Position numbers and translations under genes: made by a program. Shown in pieces: positions 52,511-62,496 of a stretch of DNA of 64,000 nucleotides (its first letter is position 1; each line of letters opens with the position of its first letter). The notes beneath the pieces were generated by a model. It saw only the letters and a list, made by a program, of their open reading frames with translations. It was not told the origin of the DNA and searched no databases. Origin of the DNA: Flavobacteriaceae bacterium (GTDB lineage: Bacteria > Bacteroidota > Bacteroidia > Flavobacteriales > Flavobacteriaceae); assembly GCA_947451475.1 (NCBI GenBank), contig CANFZC010000001.1, forward strand, positions 1-64,000, written 5' to 3'.

Positions 52511-54478
52511 ATGAGTATTAAGAAATTGTTTTTAGGATTATTACTAGGGGTATCGATTACAGGAATTGCCCAAAACAAAACAAAAGAAGTTCTATTTACG
52601 GTTAATGATAAACCTTATTATACGGACGAATTTGCCAGAGTATATAAAAAGAATTTAGATTTGGTTAAGGATGAATCGCAAAAGGATTTGAATCAATATT
52701 TGGAGCTATTTGTGGGTTATAAATTGAAAGTTAATAAAGCGTATAAGTTGGGGTTGCAAAACAATACTCAATATCAAACGGAGTTAAAATCATACCGAAC
52801 TCAATTAGCCAAAAACTATTTTAACGACACCAAGATTACACAAGCTCTTATGGAAGAGGGCTATAATCGTTTGCAAAAAGAGGTAAGGGCATCGCACATT
52901 TTAATTATGGTTGATGAGAATGCTACTCCAGAAGATACTTTAAAGGCCTATAAAAAAATAGAAGAAGTTAGTAAAAAAGCTTTAGCTGGTGAAGATTTTG
53001 GGGCTTTGGCTACTCAATATTCAGAAGATCCTTCGGCAAAGGAAAACAAAGGAGATTTGGGTTATTTTTCTGCTTTTAGAATGGTTTATCCATTCGAAAA
53101 TGCTGCTTTTACTACTTCAAAAGGCAAGGTTTCTAAAATCATCAGAACCCGTTTTGGATATCATATACTAAAAGTTGAAGATGTAAGGCCTAATCGTGGA
53201 GAGGTTACTGTAGCGCATATTATGATTTTGAATCCAAAACCTGAGGACCAAGATCAAGAAAAGGCAAAGAATACTATCAATGATATTTACACTAAAATAC
53301 AGCAAGGTGAAAAATTTGAAGATTTAGCGAAACAATTTTCGGAAGATAAGTCTTCTTCCTCTAAAGGTGGTGTTTTGAATCGATTTGGTTCAGGGCAGTT
53401 GAGTTCTGAAGAATTTGAAAGTGCTGCTTTTGCTCTAGCAGCACCTAAAGATATCTCAAAACCATTTCAGTCACAATTTGGCTGGCACATCATCAAGTTG
53501 ATAGAAAAACATCCTATCAAAACTATGGATGAAATGAAGAATGAGTTAGAGTCAAAAATAGGCAAGGATGATCGTTCTAAAAAAATAGTGGCTTCTCTAA
53601 ATGAGAAATTGAGAAAGAAATACACTTATAAAAAAGATGTAAAGCAATATGGTTTACTATCTAAGTTGGTAACTGATGATTTTTATGAGTCTAAATGGAA
53701 AGTTCCCGCTAATGTAGATGACTATAAGTCGGCCGTATTAACTATTAATGCTAAAAAAATAGACGGTAAAACCTTTTTAGAATTTGTTGACAAGCAACAA
53801 AAAGGAGGGATGAAAGTAAAACCGGTTTCAAAATTGACTGATCTTTTATTTGAAAAATTCATAGACGAGCAGTTAACCGCGTATTATGATGAGAATTTGG
53901 AAAATGAGTTTCCTGAATTTGCTAATGTGATGGAAGAGTACCGTGATGGTTTATTGCTTTTTGATTTGATGGAAAAGGAAATATGGGAGCGTTCTAAGAC
54001 AGACACCATTGGGCTTAAATCCTTTTATGAGGATCATAAAATGGAGCATATGTGGAAAAAAAGAGTTGACGCAACTATTATTTCTTCTACCAAAATGGAT
54101 GAAATCAAAAAGGCTTTATCCTTATTGAAGAAAAAAATGGAGCCCCAAGATATTAAGGCCAAACTTAACGTAAATAATGTGGTGAATGTAATGACTAACA
54201 GTGGCACCTTTGAAGAAGGAAATGATGCCTTGCCAAAGGGAATTACCTATCAGGTTGGGATATCCGATATTTTCAAAGAAGGAGAATATTATTTTGTGAC
54301 TAAAGTGGATAAAGTTTTGCCAGATGGTGTTAAGACGTTTGATGAGTGTAAAGGTAAAGTCGTGAATGATTATCAGCAATATTTAGAACAACGATGGGTA
54401 GATGATTTGAAAAAGGAATTTACCGTTACGATTGATAAAGATGCCTTTGAACATATAAAAAAACAGTTAAATCCATAA
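52511..54478 (+). CDS. Peptidyl-prolyl isomerase, PpiC/SurA-like
   Basis: 655 residues. Signal peptide MSIKKLFLGLLLGVSITGIA. Two parvulin domains follow an N-terminal helical region: the first around residues 120-225 (VRASHILIMVDENATPED, YSEDPSAKENKGDLGYFSAF, FGYHILKVEDVRP) and the second about 225-340 (VAHIMILN, FSEDKSSSSKGGVLNRFG, FGWHIIKLIEKHP). The C-terminal 300 residues are SurA-like helical and beta regions. It should fold or escort outer-membrane proteins in the periplasm. It is first of four same-strand genes; the next starts one base after its stop. Confidence 0.9.
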   Translation: MSIKKLFLGLLLGVSITGIAQNKTKEVLFTVNDKPYYTDEFARVYKKNLDLVKDESQKDLNQYLELFVGYKLKVNKAYKLGLQNNTQYQTELKSYRTQLAKNYFNDTKITQALMEEGYNRLQKEVRASHILIMVDENATPEDTLKAYKKIEEVSKKALAGEDFGALATQYSEDPSAKENKGDLGYFSAFRMVYPFENAAFTTSKGKVSKIIRTRFGYHILKVEDVRPNRGEVTVAHIMILNPKPEDQDQEKAKNTINDIYTKIQQGEKFEDLAKQFSEDKSSSSKGGVLNRFGSGQLSSEEFESAAFALAAPKDISKPFQSQFGWHIIKLIEKHPIKTMDEMKNELESKIGKDDRSKKIVASLNEKLRKKYTYKKDVKQYGLLSKLVTDDFYESKWKVPANVDDYKSAVLTINAKKIDGKTFLEFVDKQQKGGMKVKPVSKLTDLLFEKFIDEQLTAYYDENLENEFPEFANVMEEYRDGLLLFDLMEKEIWERSKTDTIGLKSFYEDHKMEHMWKKRVDATIISSTKMDEIKKALSLLKKKMEPQDIKAKLNVNNVVNVMTNSGTFEEGNDALPKGITYQVGISDIFKEGEYYFVTKVDKVLPDGVKTFDECKGKVVNDYQQYLEQRWVDDLKKEFTVTIDKDAFEHIKKQLNP

Positions 54479-54479
54479 A

Positions 54480-55328
54480 ATGGTTAGAACTGGTTTTTTC
54501 TTCCTCCTGCTTATGGTATGTTCCTGTTCTTATTTTAGGCCGGAGCAAAAACCAGAATCAATTGCTAGGGTAGGGAAAAGTTATTTATATAAAAGTGATA
54601 TAGCTACTTTAGTCCCTGCTGGAACTTCAAAAGAAGATAGTTTGCTATTGGTAAGAGACTATATTGACCGATGGGCAAGTCAAAAATTACTTATTGATGC
54701 GGCAGAGCGTAATTTAAATGATCAAAAAAAGAGTGAGTTTGGGATGCTTATAAAGCAATATCGCAATGATTTGTATACCAAAGCCTATATAGAGGAAATG
54801 GTTAAAAACACGGTAGATACGGTCGTAAGTCAGGAAGAACTAAAAAAATATTATACAGAAAACAAGGAAAATTTTAAGACAAACGGTACTCTAGTGCGCT
54901 TGCGGTATGTTAATCTATCAAAAGATAATCCCCGTTTTGCGACGATCAGGAGTAAATTCTTTGATTATAATAAAAAAGACAAAAAGTTTTGGGATACCTA
55001 TGCCTTACAGTTCAAGAGTTTTGCCTTAAATGATGCTGTTTGGGTTGATATGAGTCAGGTATATGTAAAGCTTCCCGTAGTAAATCCGGATAACAGGGAT
55101 GTTATTATACGTCCGGGTAAAAAAACTGAAATTCAGGATAAGGGGGATAGTTACTTGATCAAAGTAAGGGATGTAATCGATAAAAATCAGATTGCGCCAT
55201 TTGACTATATTAAACCCACGTTGACGGAGGTAATTTTAAACAAAAGAAAATTAGAATTGATAAAGAAATTTGAAAAAGAAATCACAGATGATGCCATTAA
55301 AAACAAGGATTATGAAGTTTACAAGTAG
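54480..55328 (+). CDS. SurA-like lipoprotein without a clear isomerase domain
   Basis: 282 residues. Lipobox in MVCSCSYF (Cys 16 or so). The body resembles the helical N-terminal part of SurA/PpiC proteins (ARVGKSYLYKSDIATLVPAG, DYIDRWASQKLLIDAAERN, SQEELKKYYTENKENFKTNG, RLRYVNLS), but there is no parvulin signature such as HIL or GG-L-G. Ends with basic helices. It lies between two parvulin genes, one base after the first, and its end overlaps the next start by 17 bases. It may be a chaperone partner that has lost isomerase activity. Confidence 0.85.
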   Translation: MVRTGFFFLLLMVCSCSYFRPEQKPESIARVGKSYLYKSDIATLVPAGTSKEDSLLLVRDYIDRWASQKLLIDAAERNLNDQKKSEFGMLIKQYRNDLYTKAYIEEMVKNTVDTVVSQEELKKYYTENKENFKTNGTLVRLRYVNLSKDNPRFATIRSKFFDYNKKDKKFWDTYALQFKSFALNDAVWVDMSQVYVKLPVVNPDNRDVIIRPGKKTEIQDKGDSYLIKVRDVIDKNQIAPFDYIKPTLTEVILNKRKLELIKKFEKEITDDAIKNKDYEVYK

Positions 55329-56712
55329 CCAATTTATATTTGCTGTTATTGCCACCATTGGCACTGTGTTTTTTGCTAATTCACAAGAAATCATAAAAGA
55401 TACTGTTAAAACAAAAACACCCTCAATGCGTAAGCAAAAGGTTGATGGTGTTATTGCAACGGTGGGAGATTATATTATTTTAGATTCTGATATTGATAAA
55501 TCATTTTTAGAATTATCTAGTCAGGGAAATTCTGTAAAGGATATTACCCGTTGCCAAATGTTGGGTAAATTATTGGAAGAGAAATTGTATGCACATCAAG
55601 CCGTGCAGGATAGTATCATCATCAAAGATGAAGAAGTAAAGGAGAAAATGGATGATCAGATCAATTACATGGTAGAGCAATTGGGTTCTATGGATAAAGT
55701 GGTTCAGTATTTTAAAAAAGGAAGTGAAGAGGAATTTAAGAGTGAGTTATTTGATATTATCAAGATTAATAAGTTAGGTGCTGAAATGCAAAAGAAGATC
55801 ATTGAAAAGGTCGAAATTACTCCAGAAGAGACACGTACGTTTTTTAAAAGCATTCCTCAAAATGAATTGCCGGTTTTTGGAGCTGAGATGGAGGTAGCAC
55901 AGATTGTGGTGGCGCCGAAAGTAAGTGACGAAGAGAAGCAGCGGGTTGTGAACCGCTTGAAGGAGATCAAGAGCGAGGTAATGGCGGGAGCCAGTTTTAA
56001 AACACGAGCTGTAATTTATTCTGATGACAGAGGGTCATCTGCCAACGGTGGATTTTATAAAATAAACCGAAAAACACAATTTGTAAAAGAGTTTAAAGAT
56101 GTGGCCTTTAGTTTGGGAGAGGGTGAAATATCAGAGCCGTTTGAAACGGAATATGGTTACCACATTATCATGGTTGAGAAAATACTAGGTCAGGAGATTG
56201 AATTGCGTCACATACTTATGATGCCTAAGGTTTCAGATCAGGCATTGAAAGATGCTAAAGAAAAAATCATTATGATTAAAAAGCGTATCGAAGATGGAGA
56301 ACTTACCTTTGCTGAGGCCGCTCGTACCTTATCTGATGAAAAAGAAACTAGAACGAATGGTGGTGTTTTAATCAATCCTAAAACACAGGATACTCATTTT
56401 GAATTGACAAAAATGGATCCAAGTTTGTATAGTGAGGTTTCCAATTTAAAGAATGCTGCTATCACACAGCCCATTTTAGATGATGATCCTAGAGCTGGTA
56501 AAAAATACAAAATTATTACAGTGACCAATAGAATCGAAGAACATCCTGCAGATTATGCTAAAGATTATACTAAAATTAAAGAGTTGGCCTTAAAAGAGAA
56601 GCAAATAAAGGCTATTGCGAAATGGTCGACAGAAAAAATTAAGGAAACCTATATCAAGATTAATGGTGAGTATCGCAATTGTGAGTTTGCCAATAATTGG
56701 TTGAAAAAATAA
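55312..56712 (+). CDS. Peptidyl-prolyl isomerase, SurA-like
   Basis: 466 residues from the ATG at 55312, which starts a signal peptide (MKFTSSQFIFAVIATIGTVF). The TTG-led ORF from 55270 is a read-through of the upstream gene's frame. Order: N-terminal chaperone helices (DGVIATVGDYIILDSDIDK), a first parvulin domain (MEVAQIVVAPKVSDEEKQR, YSDDRGSSANGGFYKI, YGYHIIMVEKILGQE), a second (LRHILMMPKVSDQAL, LSDEKETRTNGGVLI), and a C-terminal helix with KEKQIKAIAKWSTEKIKE. This is the closest to canonical SurA and should assist outer-membrane protein folding. Confidence 0.92.
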   Translation: MKFTSSQFIFAVIATIGTVFFANSQEIIKDTVKTKTPSMRKQKVDGVIATVGDYIILDSDIDKSFLELSSQGNSVKDITRCQMLGKLLEEKLYAHQAVQDSIIIKDEEVKEKMDDQINYMVEQLGSMDKVVQYFKKGSEEEFKSELFDIIKINKLGAEMQKKIIEKVEITPEETRTFFKSIPQNELPVFGAEMEVAQIVVAPKVSDEEKQRVVNRLKEIKSEVMAGASFKTRAVIYSDDRGSSANGGFYKINRKTQFVKEFKDVAFSLGEGEISEPFETEYGYHIIMVEKILGQEIELRHILMMPKVSDQALKDAKEKIIMIKKRIEDGELTFAEAARTLSDEKETRTNGGVLINPKTQDTHFELTKMDPSLYSEVSNLKNAAITQPILDDDPRAGKKYKIITVTNRIEEHPADYAKDYTKIKELALKEKQIKAIAKWSTEKIKETYIKINGEYRNCEFANNWLKK

Positions 56713-56765
56713 TTGAAGATTAGCATATTTATAATTGATTTCATAATCCTAATACAATACAAAAG

Positions 56766-57719
56766 ATGTCTGATGTTGCTGCTATTGAAAATTTAGTTCA
56801 AAAAAGGCTTGAACTTAAAAAAGAGATTTCTAAGATAATAGTAGGTCAAGATGATGTGGTTGACCAAATATTGCTTAGTATTTTTTCGGGTGGACATGCC
56901 TTATTGGTTGGTGTTCCTGGATTGGCCAAAACACTTATGGTTAATACGATTTCACAAGCCCTAGGGTTGGATTTTAAACGTATACAGTTTACTCCTGATT
57001 TAATGCCTTCAGATATATTGGGAAGTGAGATATTGGATGAAAGCCGTCAATTTAAATTTATCAAGGGGCCTATTTTTTCTAATATTATATTGGCAGATGA
57101 GATTAACCGGACGCCTCCCAAAACGCAAGCTGCTTTATTGGAAGCGATGCAAGAACGAGCGGTTACTATAGCGGGACAAAATTATAAATTGGATTTGCCT
57201 TATTTTGTGTTGGCTACCCAAAATCCAATAGAGCAAGAAGGTACGTATCCTTTGCCCGAAGCTCAATTAGACCGTTTTATGTTTGCTATAAAGCTGGATT
57301 ATCCCACCTTTGCTGAAGAAGTTTTGGTTGTAAAAAGCACTACTTCAGATTCTAAGCCGGTTATTAATCCATTATTTCAAGCGCAGGAAATTATTGATTT
57401 TCAACATTTAATTAGACGTATACCTGTTGCAGATAATGTAGTGGAGTATGCTGTTACTTTGGTTGGTAAAACCAGGCCTAAGAGTCTGTTGGCTTCTGAA
57501 TATGTGAATAATTATTTAGATTGGGGTGCAGGACCTAGAGCCTCTCAGAATCTTATTTTAGCTGCTAAAGCTAATGCTGCATTCAATGGTAAATTTTCGC
57601 CAGACATAGAAGATGTTAAAGCAGTGGCTGTTGGTATACTGCGTCATAGAATTATCAAAAACTACAAGGCGGATGCTGAAGGTATTTCAGAAGAAATGAT
57701 TATTGCTAAGTTGCTTTAG
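56766..57719 (+). CDS. MoxR-family AAA+ ATPase
   Basis: 317 residues. Walker A GVPGLAKT, Walker B ILADEINRTPPK, and the sensor/arginine-finger region LPEAQLDRFMFAIKLDYP, typical of MoxR/RavA-type ATPases. Such proteins act as chaperones that insert cofactors or assemble complexes, usually with a von Willebrand (DUF58) partner. No such partner is in the window. It is 53 bases after the SurA-like gene on the same strand, so a link to envelope protein assembly is suggested. It converges with the next gene, whose stop overlaps by four bases. Confidence 0.92.
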   Translation: MSDVAAIENLVQKRLELKKEISKIIVGQDDVVDQILLSIFSGGHALLVGVPGLAKTLMVNTISQALGLDFKRIQFTPDLMPSDILGSEILDESRQFKFIKGPIFSNIILADEINRTPPKTQAALLEAMQERAVTIAGQNYKLDLPYFVLATQNPIEQEGTYPLPEAQLDRFMFAIKLDYPTFAEEVLVVKSTTSDSKPVINPLFQAQEIIDFQHLIRRIPVADNVVEYAVTLVGKTRPKSLLASEYVNNYLDWGAGPRASQNLILAAKANAAFNGKFSPDIEDVKAVAVGILRHRIIKNYKADAEGISEEMIIAKLL

Positions 57720-58849
57720 TTTTTTTGAAGTATATTATCTAATTCCTTATCGTAAAAAAACAAGAACATGCTGCCCATCATATCTTGCGGGGTGGTAGTT
57801 GTATTGTTTACTTCTAAAACAATTTCGTATTCGTGATTTTTATATAACCAAATTCCTTCTGCTGAGGAGAAGGGTTCAATGCTGGTAAGACCAATGTTTT
57901 TTGAGTGGTTAACTATTTTGCTAGAGAATATGTTCTTGCGTGTTGTTTTATCATATAAGCTGATTTGTGTTGCAAAGGGATGCACATGTATTGCAGCAGC
58001 ATGGAGTCTTAAGCTGTCTTGAATTTGCAATTGTTGGTTGATCTCGCTGCGATAGGTGTATTTGCCTGTTGGGACTACCCAATGCCCTGAGCGCATATTT
58101 CCTTTGCCGTCGTCGTAACTATGATTTTTGGTTTCCACTGGGATGCATTGGTTAGTGCCTGGGTCTATGGGTTGCTTATAGGGATCGAATTTATCATATG
58201 GCAACATTATAAAGGCAGTACGACTCATTAAAGGTTTCAAGTGTTTTGCTTTGGAATAATTTATGTCTACTTCGTGTCTTATCCAAAGGTTGGCATTAGG
58301 AAGGTTATGGTTTAGTGATTCTGTAGTGACGTATAGTAATTCATTTCCTTTCATTGGGACTCCGTATCCTTCTGGAAAACTAAAATCTTCCATTCCATGT
58401 GACAAGGAGGTTAATCTTGGGTATTGCGTGCCAATTCGTTTTTCTAAGTGGAATGCGCTGTAATAGTTCACATCATTAAAATCCACATTGGTATGGCATA
58501 TAAAGTCTTTGGAAGCTAATTTTAACGTTTTTGCATCAAGGGCTTTTACATGAAATCCTGTAAGCCAAAGAATTGTAGAATCTTGCGAAAGTTGCACATA
58601 ATTGGAAGATTTTGGACCTTCCATCGATTTGTATATCCCATCAATATAGAACTCAGGAGAAATCATTTTATAGACTTCTTGTTTGTTTTCTACTTTCCAA
58701 TTTGGGTTTACTATGCCTAGTTTTTCAAATAAAAAAGATTTTACGATGGCTTTATGTCTGTTGGGTAATTGCCAATAGAAAATTCCGCCACCTATTAAAC
58801 TTAGGAGTATCAGAACTCCTAAAATTTTATATATCTTTGATTTCGTCAT
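57716..58849 (-). CDS. Copper-monooxygenase-like (PHM/DBH-type) orphan
   Basis: 377 residues from the ATG at 58849; the longer ORF to 58864 would start inside the promoter. An N-terminal hydrophobic anchor (about 8-28) is followed by two beta-rich halves. The first has FICHTNVDF and later LSHGMEDF. The second has LHAAAIHVHPFATQISLYD (H283, H288, H290) and PQDMMGSMFLFFYDKE (Met357/358/361). His-x-His followed by a late Met and an aromatic strand is the CuM-site arrangement of peptidylglycine and dopamine hydroxylases. Conserved tandem disulfide cysteines are not evident. Role unknown; the assignment is by motif only. Confidence 0.72.
   Translation of the reverse strand: MTKSKIYKILGVLILLSLIGGGIFYWQLPNRHKAIVKSFLFEKLGIVNPNWKVENKQEVYKMISPEFYIDGIYKSMEGPKSSNYVQLSQDSTILWLTGFHVKALDAKTLKLASKDFICHTNVDFNDVNYYSAFHLEKRIGTQYPRLTSLSHGMEDFSFPEGYGVPMKGNELLYVTTESLNHNLPNANLWIRHEVDINYSKAKHLKPLMSRTAFIMLPYDKFDPYKQPIDPGTNQCIPVETKNHSYDDGKGNMRSGHWVVPTGKYTYRSEINQQLQIQDSLRLHAAAIHVHPFATQISLYDKTTRKNIFSSKIVNHSKNIGLTSIEPFSSAEGIWLYKNHEYEIVLEVNNTTTTPQDMMGSMFLFFYDKELDNILQKN
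58832..58839 (+). promoter_or_regulatory. -7 box for the acyltransferase gene
   Basis: TATCTTTG, with a leader of about 25 bases to the ATG at 58870. It lies inside the first codons of the divergent gene. Confidence 0.42.
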
Positions 58850-58853
58850 ACTA

Positions 58854-58861
58854 CAAAAGTA
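58854..58861 (-). promoter_or_regulatory. -7 box directly before the PHM-like gene
   Basis: TACTTTTG on the minus strand, only four bases ahead of the ATG at 58849. The transcript would be leaderless. Confidence 0.48.
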
Positions 58862-58869
58862 CATTTTAT

Positions 58870-60012
58870 ATGATTGGAAATCAAAAGCAACATCGGATAT
58901 TTGGATTAGATCTCATGCGTGCCATTGCGATATTGATGGTATTGTTTGGGCATTGTGTTTGGATTTTTCCGAATTCCAATAGCTTATTTCATCAAATGAT
59001 GGTTTTGTCTGGTTTTTTAGGCGTAGAGGTATTCTTTATTTTGAGTGGGTTTTTAATTGGGAAGATATTATATGAATTGTATTTGAAAGAAGATTTTACC
59101 TTTTCAAAGGTGCTTTATTTTCTTAAGCGAAGATGGTATCGAACGTTGCCAAATTATTTTTTGGTATTACTACTTGATGTTGGTATTGCTTATATAGTGG
59201 GTTATGCAATACCCAATTTGTGGGACTATTTTGTGTTTATATTGTGGAAATATTTTATGTTTTTGCAAAACTATACTACCACTATGTTGACTTTTTTTCC
59301 TGAATCATGGAGTTTAGCTGTAGAAGAGCATGCTTACATCATTTTGCCTTTGTTCCTTTTTTTAGCAGCATGGGTTCTGAAGCCAAAGCATAAGTCACGG
59401 TTTTTTCTAATGGTTGTTGTAGTGCTAATTCTTACTTTCTTTTGTGCCAAAATAAATTATCAATTTACGACCTCTAATACGACACTAGGACAATGGAATG
59501 TATCGTTAAAGGCAGTGGTTATATATCGTTTAGATAGCCTATTTATTGGTGTGTTGTGTAGTTGGATTTATATTAATTACAAATCGTTTTGGCGAACCAA
59601 TAAACATGTGTTTTTCGTTGTGGGAATATGTCTTTTTATATTTCAATTTGTTGCCATTGGGTATTTTAGATTGATGATTGATACCTATCCTTTTTTATGG
59701 AATGTATTGTATTTACCTATGGTGTCGATTGGGGTTGCTTGCTTTTTACCCGTATTGTCGGATTGGGAAGTAGAAACCGCATTTTATCAGAAGCCAATAC
59801 TCTTTATTAGTGTTGTTTCCTATTCTGTATATCTCGTGCATTATAGTGTTGTTTTACAGCTATTGAAGCATTTTATTCCTTATGATGCACAAAATACAAT
59901 GCAGCTTTTAGGATTTGTATTTGCTTATGTCTTTATAACTTTCTTTTTGAGCTATTTGCTTTATCGATTTTATGAAAAACCTTTAATGGATTTAAGGGAT
60001 AAAAATTCATAA
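58870..60012 (+). CDS. Acyltransferase 3 family membrane protein (OafA/YrhL-like)
   Basis: 380 residues from the ATG at 58870. The 86 residues upstream in the open frame overlap the divergent PHM-like gene and show no family pattern. About ten hydrophobic helices. The family opens with IFGLDLMRAIAILMVLFGH (catalytic-type His), then FFILSGFLIG, FPESWSLAVEEHAYIILPL. Such proteins O-acylate cell-surface sugars or lipids from the cytoplasmic membrane. The acceptor is unknown. Starts 21 bases from the divergent gene, so the two share a tiny promoter region. Confidence 0.88.
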   Translation: MIGNQKQHRIFGLDLMRAIAILMVLFGHCVWIFPNSNSLFHQMMVLSGFLGVEVFFILSGFLIGKILYELYLKEDFTFSKVLYFLKRRWYRTLPNYFLVLLLDVGIAYIVGYAIPNLWDYFVFILWKYFMFLQNYTTTMLTFFPESWSLAVEEHAYIILPLFLFLAAWVLKPKHKSRFFLMVVVVLILTFFCAKINYQFTTSNTTLGQWNVSLKAVVIYRLDSLFIGVLCSWIYINYKSFWRTNKHVFFVVGICLFIFQFVAIGYFRLMIDTYPFLWNVLYLPMVSIGVACFLPVLSDWEVETAFYQKPILFISVVSYSVYLVHYSVVLQLLKHFIPYDAQNTMQLLGFVFAYVFITFFLSYLLYRFYEKPLMDLRDKNS

Positions 60013-60138
60013 TTTGCATTTTTTAGAGTTTTAAATACATAATTAGTAATAAAGACCCTTTAAAAATCAGCTTTCCATAATTCAGTCTAGTGTATTAACA
60101 TATTCTATTAAAAACTTTTTAGAAGTACATCGATTTCG

Positions 60139-60146
60139 TAAATTTG
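60139..60146 (+). promoter_or_regulatory. -7 promoter box for aconitase
   Basis: TAAATTTG, an exact TAnnTTTG match, with a leader of about 24 bases to the ATG at 60175. No clear -33 TTG. Confidence 0.5.
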
Positions 60147-60174
60147 CATAGCAAACAAATAAACCTATATTACT

Positions 60175-62439
60175 ATGGCTTTTGATATTGAAATGATTGA
60201 AAAAGTGTATGCTACTATGGCTGCTCGAGTGGATAAAGCTCGAGAGTTAGTTGGTCGCCCACTTACCTTATCTGAAAAGATTTTATATTCGCACTTATGG
60301 GAAGGAATGCCTTCACAAGCATTTAACCGCGGAAAAGATTATGTTGATTTTGCACCGGATAGAGTAGCTTGTCAAGATGCGACAGCTCAAATGGCCTTAT
60401 TGCAATTTATGCATGCCGGAAAAAATAAAGTAGCCGTACCTACTACGGTACATTGTGATCACTTAATTCAAGCAAAAGTTGGCGCTACCACTGATTTGGC
60501 TGTGGCTAATTCACAATCGAAAGAAGTATTTGATTTCTTATCATCAGTATCTAATAAATATGGCATAGGATTTTGGAAGCCTGGGTCGGGTATTATTCAC
60601 CAAATTGTTTTAGAGAATTATGCTTTTCCCGGAGGAATGATGATTGGAACTGATTCACATACAGTAAATGCTGGAGGATTAGGTATGTTAGCCATTGGTG
60701 TTGGAGGTGCTGATGCAGTAGATGTGATGTCGGGTATGTCATGGGAATTGAAATTCCCAAAATTGATTGGAGTAAAATTAACTGGAAAATTAAACGGTTG
60801 GACCGCTCCTAAAGATGTTATTTTAAAAGTTGCAGATATACTAACTGTTAAAGGAGGTACTGGTGCTATAGTAGAATATTTTGGTGAAGGGGCAACTAAT
60901 ATGTCTTGTACAGGAAAAGGTACTATATGTAATATGGGAGCAGAGATTGGAGCTACTACTTCAACCTTCGGATATGATGATTCTATGAGAAGATATCTTG
61001 CTGCTACTGGTCGTCAGGATGTGGTTAATGCTGCTGATAAAGTAGCTTCGTACTTAACTGGGGATGTTGAAGTTTATGCTAATCCTGAACAGTATTTTGA
61101 TCAAGTAATAGAAATCAATTTAACAGAACTAGAACCTCATATTAATGGGCCTTTTACGCCAGATAGAGGTACTCCTGTTTCAAAAATGAAAGCTGAAGCA
61201 GCTGCCAATGGTTGGCCTTTAAAAGTAGAGTGGGGATTGATTGGCTCTTGTACTAACTCTTCTTATGAAGATATGGCGCGTGCTGCTTCAATAGTTGAGC
61301 AAGCGGTAGCTCATGGAATTACTCCTAAAGCTGAGTTTGGGATCAACCCAGGTTCAGAACAAATTCGCTATACCATCGAGAGAGACGGCATCATTGCTAC
61401 ATTTGAAAAAATGGGGACAAAAGTATTTACAAATGCTTGCGGTCCATGTATTGGACAATGGGATCGAGCAGGGGCAGATAAAGGAGAAAAGAATACTATT
61501 GTACATTCATTTAACAGAAACTTTTCTAAACGTGCCGATGGGAATCCTAATACCCATGCCTTTGTAACTTCACCTGAGATGGTTGCTGCACTTGCTATTT
61601 CTGGAGATTTATCGTTTAATCCACTTACTGATACTTTGTTGAATGACAATGGTGAGGAAGTTAGATTAAATCCACCGAGTGGAGATGAATTGCCAACAAG
61701 AGGTTTTGCTGTTGATGATGCAGGATTTCAAGCGCCAGCGGCTGATGGATCTTCTATACAGGTCGCGGTTTCGCCAACATCTGATCGACTGCAACTTTTA
61801 GCACCTTTTGATGCATGGGATGGTAAAAATATAACCGGTGCAAAATTACTTATTAAAGCTTTTGGAAAGTGTACTACAGATCATATTTCAATGGCGGGAC
61901 CTTGGTTGCGTTTTCGTGGTCACTTAGATAATATTTCTAATAATATGCTTATTGGTGCTGTCAATTCCTATAATCAAGAGGCTAACAAAGTTAAAAATCA
62001 ATTGACTGGTGATTATGATGCGGTGCCTGCTGTTGCTAGATCGTATAAAGCGAACGGAGTTCCTTCTATAGTGGTTGGTGATCAAAACTATGGAGAAGGG
62101 TCGTCTCGTGAGCATGCAGCTATGGAACCACGTTTCTTAGGTGTAAAAGCTGTATTAGTAAAGTCATTTGCACGCATTCATGAGACCAACTTGAAAAAGC
62201 AAGGAATGTTGGCTTTAACGTTTGCTAACGAATTAGATTATGAAAAAATACAGGAAGATGACACTATCAATTTCTTAGATTTAACGGAATTTGCTCCTAA
62301 TAAGCCATTAACCCTAGAGTTTGTTCATGCTGATGGTACTAAAGATATTGTTTTGGCAAATCACACTTATAATGATAGTCAGATTGGATGGTTTGTTGCA
62401 GGGTCTGCTTTAAACTTAATTGCAGCTGGAAAAGCCTAA
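60175..62439 (+). CDS. Aconitate hydratase
   Basis: 754 residues, similar in length to mitochondrial-type aconitases rather than the ~890-residue bacterial AcnA. Isomerises citrate to isocitrate in the TCA cycle. [4Fe-4S] ligands are in [15 protein letters not shown] and [12 protein letters not shown] (two Cys). Other signatures are [62 protein letters not shown] and, near the C-terminus, the swivel domain with [20 protein letters not shown]. It is followed by a strong terminator. Confidence 0.95.
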   Translation: MAFDIEMIEKVYATMAARVDKARELVGRPLTLSEKILYSHLWEGMPSQAFNRGKDYVDFAPDRVACQDATAQMALLQFMHAGKNKVAVPTTVHCDHLIQAKVGATTDLAVANSQSKEVFDFLSSVSNKYGIGFWKPGSGIIHQIVLENYAFPGGMMIGTDSHTVNAGGLGMLAIGVGGADAVDVMSGMSWELKFPKLIGVKLTGKLNGWTAPKDVILKVADILTVKGGTGAIVEYFGEGATNMSCTGKGTICNMGAEIGATTSTFGYDDSMRRYLAATGRQDVVNAADKVASYLTGDVEVYANPEQYFDQVIEINLTELEPHINGPFTPDRGTPVSKMKAEAAANGWPLKVEWGLIGSCTNSSYEDMARAASIVEQAVAHGITPKAEFGINPGSEQIRYTIERDGIIATFEKMGTKVFTNACGPCIGQWDRAGADKGEKNTIVHSFNRNFSKRADGNPNTHAFVTSPEMVAALAISGDLSFNPLTDTLLNDNGEEVRLNPPSGDELPTRGFAVDDAGFQAPAADGSSIQVAVSPTSDRLQLLAPFDAWDGKNITGAKLLIKAFGKCTTDHISMAGPWLRFRGHLDNISNNMLIGAVNSYNQEANKVKNQLTGDYDAVPAVARSYKANGVPSIVVGDQNYGEGSSREHAAMEPRFLGVKAVLVKSFARIHETNLKKQGMLALTFANELDYEKIQEDDTINFLDLTEFAPNKPLTLEFVHADGTKDIVLANHTYNDSQIGWFVAGSALNLIAAGKA

Positions 62440-62459
62440 TTTCAATTACCAAATAATAA

Positions 62460-62492
62460 AAAAAAGCTCCGTCAATTTGACGGAGCTTTTTT
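62460..62492. terminator. Bidirectional terminator after aconitase
   Basis: AAAAGCTCCGTCA-att-TGACGGAGCTTTT, with A- and T-runs. Serves aconitase and the convergent small gene. Confidence 0.92.
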
Positions 62493-62496
62493 TGAA

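Noticed and set aside
55270..55311. Earlier TTG start of the third SurA-like gene
   Set aside because: It would place 14 charged residues before the signal peptide; the ATG at 55312 is the natural start.
58612..58869. N-terminal extension of the acyltransferase
   Set aside because: It overlaps the divergent PHM-like gene and both promoter boxes, and shows no acyltransferase pattern; the start at 58870 fits.
60013..60174. tRNA or small RNA in the spacer before aconitase
   Set aside because: No cloverleaf arms or TTCGA-type loop; only a promoter box is visible.
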